Origin: Bacteroidales bacterium UBA1715
GTDB lineage: Bacteria > Bacteroidota > Bacteroidia > Bacteroidales > UBA1715
DNA length: 64,000 nucleotides
Direction: 5' to 3'
Assembly: GCA_002317135.1 (NCBI GenBank)
Contig: DCIX01000036.1
Coordinates: 114,236-178,235, forward strand
How positions within the stretch are numbered: position 1 is the stretch's first letter; the number at the start of each line of letters is the position of its first letter. The notes under the pieces are model-generated. The model was given only the letters and a program-made list of their open reading frames with translations. It was not told the DNA's origin and did no database searches. Positions 45,741 through 54,061 of the stretch are shown here, in pieces. A program made the translations under genes and the position numbers.

Positions 45741-47042
45741 TTATAAACTAAAATATTTACAATCCTTAAATGTGTTTCTATATATGCCCTTTATATCGTA
45801 AAAGATAAAAGGTTCATTCGACAAACTTCTAAAATAGTCTTCCGACAAATTCATATATTGTTTGTGCTTAGTTGCAAGTACAATAACATCGTATTTGCCT
45901 TCTGCCTTTTCCGACAAAGGGAATTTGTATTGGCGTTCAACTTCTTCTTTCGAAGCATACGGATCAAGAAGCGTAACATCTATACTAAACGAGCGCAATG
46001 CTGAAATTATATCAAATACTTTTGAATTTCTTACATCACTGACATTCTCCTTAAATGTGGCACCAAGTACCAATACTCGAGAATTTTTCAAAACCTTACC
46101 TGCGGCATTAATATCTTTTATAATAAGATTTGCGATATAGTTTGGCATTCCGTCATTGATTTCACGACCAGCGGTAATCAATTTGGTAAAATGCTTCAAT
46201 GTACTTGCTTTATAGGTAAGATAGTATGGATCGACTCCAATACAATGACCACCAACAAGACCTGGAGTTACTTTATAGAAGTTCCATTTTGTTGATGCGG
46301 CTTCAATAACTTCATTTGTATCTATGCCCATTTTTCGGAACAACATAGACAATTCATTCATCAAAGCAATATTTATATCACGTTGCGTGTTTTCTATAAT
46401 CTTTGCAGCTTCTGCTACTCGTATTGAGCTCGCTTTAAACAAGCCATTTTTCAAAATAGAACCATACACACTTGCTATCGTTTCCAAAGCCTCCTCATCG
46501 CAACCCGATACGATTTTTTGAATATTCGTCAATGTTTTTTCTTTATCCCCTGGATTTATGCGTTCTGGAGAATATCCCAATTTAAAGTCAACACCAAATT
46601 TCAATCCTGAATTTTTCTCTAGAATAGGAAGGCAATCTTCTTCAGTTGCACCTGGATACACTGTTGATTCATACACAACATAATCGCCTTTTTTCAATGC
46701 CTTTCCTACTAAATCTGTTGCAGAAAGCAATGGTTTCAAGTCTGGCACATTATGACTATCTATTGGAGTTGGAACAGCTACCACAAAGAATTGTGCTTGT
46801 TTTAAATCGTCTGGATTTGAAGAAAAAACTATGTCACAACCATCAAATGCACTCTTGTCCAATTCTTCGCTTGGATCTATATGATTATTCATCAACGCCA
46901 CACGAGCAGCATTTATATCAAAACCTATAACAGAAAATTTCTTTGCAAATTCCAATGCTAAAGGCAAGCCAACATATCCCAATCCAACAACGGCTATCTT
47001 CTTATTTTTGTTATGTAAATCTTCTATCATAGGCGAAAACAT
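45741..47042 (-). CDS. Nucleotide sugar dehydrogenase (WbpA/TviB type)
   Basis: Four-electron NAD-dependent oxidation of a UDP-N-acetylhexosamine to its uronic acid, for capsule or O-antigen precursors. The start is the ATG at 47040-47042 (MFSPMIEDLHNKNKK), 433 residues. N-terminal Rossmann motif VVGLGYVGLPLALEFA. The catalytic Cys lies in GGHCIGVDPYY (about 265). C-terminal domain with LVLGATFKENVSDVRNSK. The WbpA/TviB assignment comes from overall resemblance; the exact sugar is unproven. No polysaccharide cluster is adjacent. Confidence 0.9.
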   Translation of the reverse strand: MFSPMIEDLHNKNKKIAVVGLGYVGLPLALEFAKKFSVIGFDINAARVALMNNHIDPSEELDKSAFDGCDIVFSSNPDDLKQAQFFVVAVPTPIDSHNVPDLKPLLSATDLVGKALKKGDYVVYESTVYPGATEEDCLPILEKNSGLKFGVDFKLGYSPERINPGDKEKTLTNIQKIVSGCDEEALETIASVYGSILKNGLFKASSIRVAEAAKIIENTQRDINIALMNELSMLFRKMGIDTNEVIEAASTKWNFYKVTPGLVGGHCIGVDPYYLTYKASTLKHFTKLITAGREINDGMPNYIANLIIKDINAAGKVLKNSRVLVLGATFKENVSDVRNSKVFDIISALRSFSIDVTLLDPYASKEEVERQYKFPLSEKAEGKYDVIVLATKHKQYMNLSEDYFRSLSNEPFIFYDIKGIYRNTFKDCKYFSL

Positions 47043-47064
47043 TTTTGTCAAATTGTAACATTTA

Positions 47065-47072
47065 CAAAAATA
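47065..47072 (-). promoter_or_regulatory. -7 element for the nucleotide sugar dehydrogenase operon
   Basis: TATTTTTG on the minus strand, 22 bases before the start at 47042. It matches TAnnTTTG and lies between the two genes. No -33 TTG at ideal spacing was seen. Confidence 0.4.
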
Positions 47073-47084
47073 TAATTTTTTTCA

Positions 47085-48281
47085 TCAAAAATCTGCATAC
47101 AAAAGGTATTTTTGACGCATCTGTTTAAATTTTTTTAAACCATCAGTCCAAGTTGCACGAATTTCATTGCTTGTTTTACCAGATTCTATCATTTTTTGCA
47201 ACTCTGCTGTTCCTGCCAACTTTGTAAAGAAACTAATGAAAAACGGTTTGGTACCAGTATAGTTTTTATACAAATCAATCCAAGTATCTATATCTAACCG
47301 TCCAAACGAATCAATTGGAACGCTCTGAAAATCACGACCATAGCAAGTTTCGTCCTTATATTTAGGACTGCTTGCACCAGATTTACTTCGAGGGACAAAA
47401 GAAAACGATTTGTCTGCAAAAGTAGGACAACCAATCGCTTGAAAAGGGAAATCGGTTCCACGAGCACAACTCATTACAGTTCCCTCAAATAAACAAAGTG
47501 TTGGATACAAATATATCGCTTGCATATTTGGCAAATTAGGCGACGGAGCTATAGGAAGTTCATAGCGTTTGGTATGGTCATAACCTTCGCATTCTACCAC
47601 ATACAACTTACATTGTACCCCATTTGCCAACCATTGCTCTCCGTTTATCATGCCAGCATATTCGCCAATCGTCATTCCATGAACAATAGGCACAGGATGC
47701 ATACCTACAAAAGACTTATTTTCAACCTGTAAAATAGGTCCATCTACATAAAATCCATTCGGATTTGGACGGTCTAAAATAACCATAGGAATATACTGTT
47801 CCGCACAAGCTTCCATGACATAATGCATAGTCGAAATATATGTATAGAAACGAGCACCAACATCCTGAATATCAAACACAACCATATCAATTCCTTTCAA
47901 ATCTTCCGCAGTTGGTTTCTTATGAGAACCATATAACGACACCAATGGAAGACCTGTCACATCATCTACACCATCGGCAACATGTGCACCAGCATCAGCC
48001 GTTCCACGAAAACCGTGTTCTGGAGTCATAATTTTTGCAATAGAAATTCCACAACGCAATAATGTATCAACCAAATGAACGCCATTCACTTGCGATGTCT
48101 GGTTTCCTACAATAGCAACCTTTTTGTCCTTTAACAAAGGAACATACAAGTCCATTCGTTCTGCACCAACAACAATAGATGTATTTTTCTCTGCTTTTTC
48201 GTTTTTCCCTTTTGACTGCGAATAACAAGAATTTGTTAAAAACAAGATTACAAGCAATAAATAGTGTAGTTTTTTCATCAT
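47085..48281 (-). CDS. NamZ-like exo-beta-N-acetylmuramidase (DUF1343, GH171)
   Basis: A 398-residue exported protein. The signal peptide ends near FLTNSCYSQ; the Cys could be a relaxed lipobox. The DUF1343 fold is recognised by VAIVGNQTSQVNGVH, MTPEHGFRGTADAGA, GLPLVSLYG and FDIQDVGARFYTYIST. Characterised members (NamZ) cut MurNAc from the non-reducing end of peptidoglycan fragments. Together with anmK and murF-alr in this window it points to active wall turnover and recycling, though the genes are not in one operon. Confidence 0.88.
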   Translation of the reverse strand: MMKKLHYLLLVILFLTNSCYSQSKGKNEKAEKNTSIVVGAERMDLYVPLLKDKKVAIVGNQTSQVNGVHLVDTLLRCGISIAKIMTPEHGFRGTADAGAHVADGVDDVTGLPLVSLYGSHKKPTAEDLKGIDMVVFDIQDVGARFYTYISTMHYVMEACAEQYIPMVILDRPNPNGFYVDGPILQVENKSFVGMHPVPIVHGMTIGEYAGMINGEQWLANGVQCKLYVVECEGYDHTKRYELPIAPSPNLPNMQAIYLYPTLCLFEGTVMSCARGTDFPFQAIGCPTFADKSFSFVPRSKSGASSPKYKDETCYGRDFQSVPIDSFGRLDIDTWIDLYKNYTGTKPFFISFFTKLAGTAELQKMIESGKTSNEIRATWTDGLKKFKQMRQKYLLYADF

Positions 48282-48286
48282 TTAAT

Positions 48287-48294
48287 TATCTTTG
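48287..48294 (+). promoter_or_regulatory. -7 element for the LolC/E-like permease gene
   Basis: TATCTTTG matches TAnnTTTG and ends 6 bases before the ATG at 48301. As with the TPR-SpoIIE gene, transcription would begin next to the start codon. Confidence 0.5.
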
Positions 48295-48300
48295 TCCGAT

Positions 48301-49554
48301 ATGAATACGGAACTATACATAGCAAGACATATTTTACCACGCAAAAATACGACAAATATTTCGAAGCCAATCGTAAATATCGCAATAATTGCCATTGCAT
48401 TAGGTTTGGCTGTAATGATTATTGCAGTGTCTATTATCGTTGGATTTAAATCAACTATTTCCGAGCAAATATTCGGATTTTCTTCTCATATTGAAATCGT
48501 TAATTTCGATAACAATAGTTCCTACGAAACGCTACCTATTCAAAAAGATTCCAACTTAATAAAAAATCTACAAAACGAGGAAATCGTAACGGGCGTACAA
48601 GTATATGCGACCAAACCTGGTCTAATAAAGGTAAACAATACTGCACGTGGCATTATTGTAAAAGGTATAGATGAAACCTATAATTGGCATTTCATAGAAA
48701 AGCACTTAATAGAAGGTTCTATCCTACAATTTCCACCTGACACAACAACAGATAATGTTGTTATTTCCAAAACATTAGCAAACTTATTAGGATTATCAAT
48801 ATCCGATAAATTCACCACCTCGTTTGTTCCAAACGATGCAAATAAAAAAGTACGCAAACGTAGTTTCATTGTATCGGGTATTTACGAAACCCACCTCAAC
48901 GAAATCGATGACAGATTTATCCTTGCCGACATTCGCCACATACAAGACCTAAACAACTGGGAACCAAATCAAATTTCTGGTTACGAGGTTTTTCTACAAG
49001 ATTACAAACTGTTAGATAAACAAAAAGAAACAATCAACGACATTGTTGGTTACGACATCTCACCTGATAGTCAAAAACTACAAGTAGAGACTTTGCAAGA
49101 AAAAACGCCACAAATTTTTGATTGGCTTTCGTTGTTAGATATGAATGCTTGGCTCATCATTGCATTGATGATTTTGGTGGCAGGAATGAATATGATTACA
49201 GGATTATTGGTAATCATACTTGAGAAAACAACTATGATTGGCATACTGAAATCAATTGGAGCACAGAACGCAAACATTCGAAAAATATTCTTGTATGTGG
49301 GAAGTTTATTGATAGGGAAAGGATTATTCTGGGGAAATGTGGTCGGATTAATGCTTTGTATTTTGCAACAACAATTCCATCTTATTACACTAGATCCTAC
49401 AATTTATTTTATGTCGTATGTACCTATCTCTCTGTCGTTTACATATATTTTACTCTTAAATATTGGTACCTTTATATTGACTACAGCAATGCTTATCATT
49501 CCTTCAATGGTAATCACAAAAATAAGTCCTTCAGAAGCAATTCGTTTTGATTAG
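48301..49554 (+). CDS. FtsX/LolC-LolE-type ABC transporter permease
   Basis: A 417-residue inner-membrane protein. The start is the ATG at 48301 (MNTELYIARHIL). One N-terminal membrane segment (about 25-47) is followed by a large periplasmic domain (about 50-265). Three C-terminal segments (about 280-410) carry the FtsX-like region with LLVIILEKTTMIGILKSIGA. This is the layout of LolC/LolE, which release lipoproteins from the inner membrane. The ATPase (LolD) is not in the window, so lipoprotein release is inferred from family only. Confidence 0.88.
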   Translation: MNTELYIARHILPRKNTTNISKPIVNIAIIAIALGLAVMIIAVSIIVGFKSTISEQIFGFSSHIEIVNFDNNSSYETLPIQKDSNLIKNLQNEEIVTGVQVYATKPGLIKVNNTARGIIVKGIDETYNWHFIEKHLIEGSILQFPPDTTTDNVVISKTLANLLGLSISDKFTTSFVPNDANKKVRKRSFIVSGIYETHLNEIDDRFILADIRHIQDLNNWEPNQISGYEVFLQDYKLLDKQKETINDIVGYDISPDSQKLQVETLQEKTPQIFDWLSLLDMNAWLIIALMILVAGMNMITGLLVIILEKTTMIGILKSIGAQNANIRKIFLYVGSLLIGKGLFWGNVVGLMLCILQQQFHLITLDPTIYFMSYVPISLSFTYILLLNIGTFILTTAMLIIPSMVITKISPSEAIRFD

Positions 49555-49591
49555 AAAAATACATTACCTTTACGGCACAAAATTTTAGGCA

Positions 49592-50227
49592 ATGGAAATC
49601 TACAACAACGGACTTTTAACTCCTTCGGATGGCAGTTATCAAAAGATTGAATCGTTTGACGACAAAACCACCGAAAGACTTGCTGAATTATACAAAGAAG
49701 TTCTTGAGTTACTTGGCGAAGATGTTAACCGTGAAGGATTATTAAAGACTCCTCTACGAGTTGCTAAATCTATGCAATTCTTAACACAGGGTTACAATAC
49801 TGATCCTCGCGAAATTCTTCGTTCTGCAATGTTTAAGGAAGAATACCAACAAATGGTTTTGGTAAAAGACATTGAAATCTATTCAATGTGTGAGCATCAC
49901 ATGTTGCCATTTATTGGTAAAGCACATGTTGCATATATTCCTAACGGTTATATTACAGGATTAAGCAAAATTGCGCGTGTGGTCGAAGTTTTTGCTCGTC
50001 GTCTGCAAGTTCAAGAACGACTTACCGTACAAATCCGTGATTGTATTCAAGAGACACTTAATCCTCTTGGCGTTGCTGTAATTATTGAAGCACAACACCT
50101 TTGTATGCAAATGCGAGGTGTACAGAAACAAAATTCTTCTACGACGACATCGGCATTCACTGGTGCGTTTAACAAAAAAGAAACTCGAGAAGAATTTGTA
50201 CATCTTGTCGGTGCAAACCTTAAATAA
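49592..50227 (+). CDS. folE: GTP cyclohydrolase I
   Basis: Converts GTP to dihydroneopterin triphosphate, entry to folate and related pterins. It has 211 residues. Zinc and active-site motifs: SMCEHHMLPFIGKAHVAYIP (Cys at about 100) and HLCMQMRGV (second Cys at about 171). The N-terminal helix is variable. It is followed by dtd at 6 bases, so the two are probably co-transcribed. Confidence 0.97.
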   Translation: MEIYNNGLLTPSDGSYQKIESFDDKTTERLAELYKEVLELLGEDVNREGLLKTPLRVAKSMQFLTQGYNTDPREILRSAMFKEEYQQMVLVKDIEIYSMCEHHMLPFIGKAHVAYIPNGYITGLSKIARVVEVFARRLQVQERLTVQIRDCIQETLNPLGVAVIIEAQHLCMQMRGVQKQNSSTTTSAFTGAFNKKETREEFVHLVGANLK

Positions 50228-50233
50228 ACTAAA

Positions 50234-50686
50234 ATGAGAGCGGTTATTCAACGAGTTTCACATGCTTCAGTTACAATTGAAGGTGTTGTTAAAGCAAATA
50301 TCGGGAAAGGATTGCTTGTGCTTCTTGGTATAGAAGATGCTGATTCACAAGAAGATATAGACTGGCTTGCTGGAAAAATAGCAAGACTTCGTATTTTCAG
50401 CGATGAAAACGATTTAATGAACCTGTCAATCAACGATGTTTCCGGCGATATGATTGTTGTAAGCCAATTCACACTTTTTGCAGCAACGAAAAAAGGCAAC
50501 AGACCTTCGTACATCCGTGCAGCACGTCCTGAAACAGCAATTCCACTATATGAATCCTTTGTAGAGACAATTCGCAAAGAAATTAAAGGAAACGTACAAA
50601 CAGGAGAATTCGGTGCCGACATGAAAGTCGAATTGCTTAACGATGGTCCAACAACAATACTAATCGACACAAAAAACAAAGAATAA
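50234..50686 (+). CDS. dtd: D-aminoacyl-tRNA deacylase
   Basis: Hydrolyses D-amino acids wrongly attached to tRNA and also glycyl-tRNA-Ala. It has 150 residues, full length. Motifs: MRAVIQRVSHASVTIEG at the N terminus, the active-site SQFTLFA (about 78-84) and the C-terminal GPTTILIDT. It follows folE by 6 bases. Confidence 0.97.
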   Translation: MRAVIQRVSHASVTIEGVVKANIGKGLLVLLGIEDADSQEDIDWLAGKIARLRIFSDENDLMNLSINDVSGDMIVVSQFTLFAATKKGNRPSYIRAARPETAIPLYESFVETIRKEIKGNVQTGEFGADMKVELLNDGPTTILIDTKNKE

Positions 50687-50700
50687 CCGATAACAATTCA

Positions 50701-50708
50701 TATATTTG
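50701..50708 (+). promoter_or_regulatory. -7 element for the cyclase-like gene and trpS
   Basis: TATATTTG matches TAnnTTTG, 17 bases before the ATG at 50726 and 15 bases after the dtd stop. No clear -33 TTG. It suggests the cyclase-like gene opens a new transcript that includes trpS. Confidence 0.45.
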
Positions 50709-50725
50709 CCTAAAAAGATTTCTCT

Positions 50726-51655
50726 ATGAACAAAACGGTACACACACTTGACTTTGAGAAAATCCTACGAATCTTAAAGGACACCGAAGACAAATATGTA
50801 TTCGAAAAAGTAAATCTTATTCCTAAAGAAGAAGATTTATTAGAAAAACTACAAAAATATGTAAACTACGGTCAAGTCAACCGTAAAGCCGTTCTTGGTA
50901 TAGATATTTACAAATACAGTTCTTACGAAGAATTCGCACAAACTTTGGTTCCTTGTATGTTCAAGTTACTTTTTAGAGAAACAATTGACATGTGCTTTAA
51001 GAATCATGCCTTTTTGTTTCAAAAATATACCAAGGTTGAATTCGAAGAAAACTTCATCAGTACTGGTGACGGTGGTTATGTAATTTTCGACAATCCGCTA
51101 CATGCACTTCTTTTTGCTTGTAATTTCGCAATTGTCTTACGTACTTACAACTCGTTCCACTTATATCCGAAATTGAGAAAAATCGTTGGTGGAGCAAGTG
51201 TTCGCTACGCTATTACATACGATAAATTATATTATTTCGATAAAAGTCACTATGGTCGTGCAATCATTAACAATGCCCGTATTTTAAGTAAAGACTCGCT
51301 TAACCGATGCATTATCGACCAAAATGTATATGACTGGTTTACACTAAACATCGACGGTATGGAAAATCTCCAATTGATTACCATTGACCAGATTGCCAAC
51401 ATATACGAATTTCAAGGAAGCTACGACACACAAGTCCTTGATGAACATGACGATGCCATTTTCGCCAGAAAAATGTCGAGAGAATCTGGTATCATTAACT
51501 CCGATGTGCTAAAAATTGGTGAAATTCACTCAAAAGAAGCCAATATTAGCGTATACAACATTCACTTACAAATCGTAAGCAAATGGGAACGAAGCGATAC
51601 CGACCGAATGATAACAGTTAGTTTGGGAAATTTAAATACAACGTCTTTAACATAA
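50726..51655 (+). CDS. Class III nucleotidyl cyclase-like protein, possibly degenerate
   Basis: A 309-residue soluble protein with no signal peptide. The region about 52-210 resembles a class III adenylate/guanylate cyclase domain. GIDIYKYS (D60) matches the first metal-Asp motif. STGDGGYVIF (D115) matches the second. ASVRYAIT followed by YGRAIINNARIL matches the vRxGI and G-xx-NxAAR region, with R185 kept. The transition-state Asn position is Ile181, and the adenine-selecting Lys position is Ile111, so activity or specificity may differ. A C-terminal region of about 100 residues is unassigned. It overlaps the trpS start by one base. Confidence 0.6.
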   Translation: MNKTVHTLDFEKILRILKDTEDKYVFEKVNLIPKEEDLLEKLQKYVNYGQVNRKAVLGIDIYKYSSYEEFAQTLVPCMFKLLFRETIDMCFKNHAFLFQKYTKVEFEENFISTGDGGYVIFDNPLHALLFACNFAIVLRTYNSFHLYPKLRKIVGGASVRYAITYDKLYYFDKSHYGRAIINNARILSKDSLNRCIIDQNVYDWFTLNIDGMENLQLITIDQIANIYEFQGSYDTQVLDEHDDAIFARKMSRESGIINSDVLKIGEIHSKEANISVYNIHLQIVSKWERSDTDRMITVSLGNLNTTSLT

Positions 51656-52650
51656 TGGAAACAGTTTTAAGTGGCATTCGCCCTACAGGAAACCTACATT
51701 TAGGAAATTATTTCGGTGCATTGAAGAACTTCATCACCATGCAAAATGAATACAATTGCTACTTTTTTATAGCCGACCTACATTCACTTACAACTCACCC
51801 TACTCCAGAGAACTTGCAAGGAAATGTTCGTCAGATTTTAGCAGAATACTTAGCTGCAGGATTGGATCCTGAAAAAGCTACTATCTATGTACAAAGCGAT
51901 GTAAAAGAAGTTATTGAATTGTATCTGTATTTGAACATGAACGCCTATCTTGGTGAATTAGAGCGTTGTACATCTTTCAAAGATAAAATTCGTCTACAAC
52001 CAAACAATGTAAACGCTGGTTTGCTTACCTATCCAACATTGATGGCTTCGGATATTCTTATCCACCGTGCCACAAAAGTTCCTGTAGGAAAAGACCAAGA
52101 ACAACATCTTGAAATGACACGCACGTTCGCTGCTCGTTTCAATAGAATGTATAAAGTTGATTATTTCCCTGAACCACAAGCTTTCAATTTCGGTAAACAA
52201 TTGGTTAAAATACCAGGTTTGAATGGTAGTGGAAAAATGGGGAAATCTGAAGGAGAAGGCAATGCTATTTATTTAGCAGATTCTCCAGAAGCAATCCGCA
52301 AAAAAGTTATGAAGGCTAAAACTGATTCGGGCCCAACAGAACCAAATCAACAAAAGCCAGAAGAAATCGAAAACTTGTTCCTTCTTATGAAGGCTGTTTC
52401 TAAACCAGAAACTGTTCAATATTTCGATGACTTATATAATACTTGTCAAATTCGCTATGGCGATATGAAAAAACAATTGGCAGAAGATATGATTCAATTC
52501 GTTGCTCCATTTAGCGAAAAAATCCAAGCATATTTGAGCGACAAAGATTATCTTGACAAGGTTGCAAAAATGGGAGCTGAAAAAGCTCGTGAAAGCGCTG
52601 TTAAAACAATTCGCGATGTACGTGAAATTATAGGTTTCAAAGCTTACTAA
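51655..52650 (+). CDS. trpS: Tryptophan--tRNA ligase
   Basis: Charges tRNA-Trp, whose gene is also in this window (8312-8383). It has 331 residues, normal. Class I signatures: HLGN at 15-18 (HIGH motif) and KMGKS at about 194-198 (KMSKS motif). The start ATG overlaps the preceding stop (TAATG). A strong terminator follows. Confidence 0.98.
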   Translation: METVLSGIRPTGNLHLGNYFGALKNFITMQNEYNCYFFIADLHSLTTHPTPENLQGNVRQILAEYLAAGLDPEKATIYVQSDVKEVIELYLYLNMNAYLGELERCTSFKDKIRLQPNNVNAGLLTYPTLMASDILIHRATKVPVGKDQEQHLEMTRTFAARFNRMYKVDYFPEPQAFNFGKQLVKIPGLNGSGKMGKSEGEGNAIYLADSPEAIRKKVMKAKTDSGPTEPNQQKPEEIENLFLLMKAVSKPETVQYFDDLYNTCQIRYGDMKKQLAEDMIQFVAPFSEKIQAYLSDKDYLDKVAKMGAEKARESAVKTIRDVREIIGFKAY

Positions 52651-52675
52651 TCTTAACAACGAACAGATATAAACG

Positions 52676-52706
52676 AAAAAGGACTACAATTTGTAGTCCT
52701 TTTTTT
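52676..52706. terminator. Bidirectional terminator between trpS and rsgA
   Basis: AAAAAGGACTACA pairs with TGTAGTCCTTTTT around a three-base loop, with A tract before and T tract after. It serves both convergent genes; the rsgA stop is at 52705. Confidence 0.9.
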
Positions 52707-53637
52707 ATTGCGCTTCGCGATGTTTCGCGTTTTTATCGTCCATAAAGGTAAGATAGTTCTGATAACGACTAATTGCAATCTTACCTTCTTCTACAGCTCG
52801 AATCACATTACATTTCGGTTCGTGAGAATGTGTACAGTTATAAAATTGACAATCGGAAGAATAGCGGAAAATTTCTGGGAAATAATGGCTCATTTCTTCT
52901 TCCTCCAAATTCAATAATCCAAAAGCTTTGACTCCCGGAGTATCGATAATCATTCCTTTGTTATCGGTTTCATACATTTCCGCAAAAGTGGTTGTATGTT
53001 GTCCTTTATGGAAAGATTTAGAAATCTCGCTTGTTTTCAAATCTGCCAAGTTTGTAAGCCATTTTATTATTGATGTCTTCCCTACTCCCGAATTTCCGGA
53101 AAAAACCGAAACTTTACCCGCAAGTCTATTTTTCAATTCTTGCATATTGTAACCTGTTGTTGTTGAAACACAAAGTATCTCATATCCGGCCAACTCATAA
53201 ATTTCTTTCCATTCTGCAATAGCAGCCTGATCTTCCTCCGATTGATATAAATCGTATTTATTCAACAAAATAGTACAAGGAATACCGTATGCTTCTGCCG
53301 AAACTAAGAATCTATCTATAAATTGCAACAAAGTTTGTGGCGAATGAATTGTAACCACGACGTATGCCATATCAACATTTGCAGCAATAATTTGAGACTC
53401 TTTAGAAAGATTCGAAGCCTTACGAATGATGTAGTTCTTACGGTCAACTATATCGTTGATTATGCCATTTTCTTCATTTTCATACTCAAAAGTGACATAA
53501 TCACCTACGGCAATAGGATTCGTACTACGAATACCATTCAAACGTAATTTGCCCTTTACGCGACAATCAATAATTGTATTGTCGTCAACGCGAACCTTAT
53601 AGCTATTGCCAGTAGATTTTACGACAAGCCCTTTCAT
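52705..53637 (-). CDS. rsgA: Ribosome small subunit-dependent GTPase A
   Basis: Late 30S assembly GTPase. It has 310 residues: an N-terminal OB fold (about 1-70), then a circularly permuted GTPase with G4 LNKYD (about 127) before G1 GNSGVGKTS (about 182-190) and G3 DTPG (about 232). A C-terminal zinc-binding region carries the Cys/His set in CQFYNCTHSHEPKC. It overlaps the upstream unknown gene by one base (start/stop), so the two are translationally linked. Confidence 0.97.
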   Translation of the reverse strand: MKGLVVKSTGNSYKVRVDDNTIIDCRVKGKLRLNGIRSTNPIAVGDYVTFEYENEENGIINDIVDRKNYIIRKASNLSKESQIIAANVDMAYVVVTIHSPQTLLQFIDRFLVSAEAYGIPCTILLNKYDLYQSEEDQAAIAEWKEIYELAGYEILCVSTTTGYNMQELKNRLAGKVSVFSGNSGVGKTSIIKWLTNLADLKTSEISKSFHKGQHTTTFAEMYETDNKGMIIDTPGVKAFGLLNLEEEEMSHYFPEIFRYSSDCQFYNCTHSHEPKCNVIRAVEEGKIAISRYQNYLTFMDDKNAKHREAQ

Positions 53638-54059
53638 TATTTCTTCAAGATCAGATTATTAATGCCGTTCACAGCAAATTCTTTTTCATACTTCTTAATA
53701 AGCTCGTTCTGTTTTTTTTCAAACTCACGAGGAGGAAGTTGATCTGCACCCATGGCTGCCAAGTCACGATTTGCCATACGAATTATCAATTCTTCCCAGA
53801 AAGTATGTTCATCATACTTCTCTATAATTGCATCACAATCTTCTTCAAATTCTTCGCAAGGTACATAGCCGCCTAATTTCTTATCAAATTCAATATCGTC
53901 ATTTCCTTGACGATATGCACTTTCATATAAATTCTGTTCCAAAGCGTCAACATCGTTTGCGTTAGGAGCTGGTTCGTATGCTTGAAGTACCCATTCTCCC
54001 ATGTATAACAATTGAAGGAGGTCTTGGAATTGCTTATCGGTAAGTTCTATTTTTGCCAT
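53637..54059 (-). CDS. Acidic protein of unknown function between nspC and rsgA
   Basis: A 140-residue soluble protein rich in Glu and Asp, mostly helical by composition, with two Cys (in GGYVPCEEFEEDCDAI). No family was recognised. It starts 2 bases after nspC and overlaps rsgA by one base, so it is very likely translated as part of an nspC-unknown-rsgA operon. No signal peptide or membrane segment was seen. Confidence 0.75.
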   Translation of the reverse strand: MAKIELTDKQFQDLLQLLYMGEWVLQAYEPAPNANDVDALEQNLYESAYRQGNDDIEFDKKLGGYVPCEEFEEDCDAIIEKYDEHTFWEELIIRMANRDLAAMGADQLPPREFEKKQNELIKKYEKEFAVNGINNLILKK

Positions 54060-54061
54060 AA

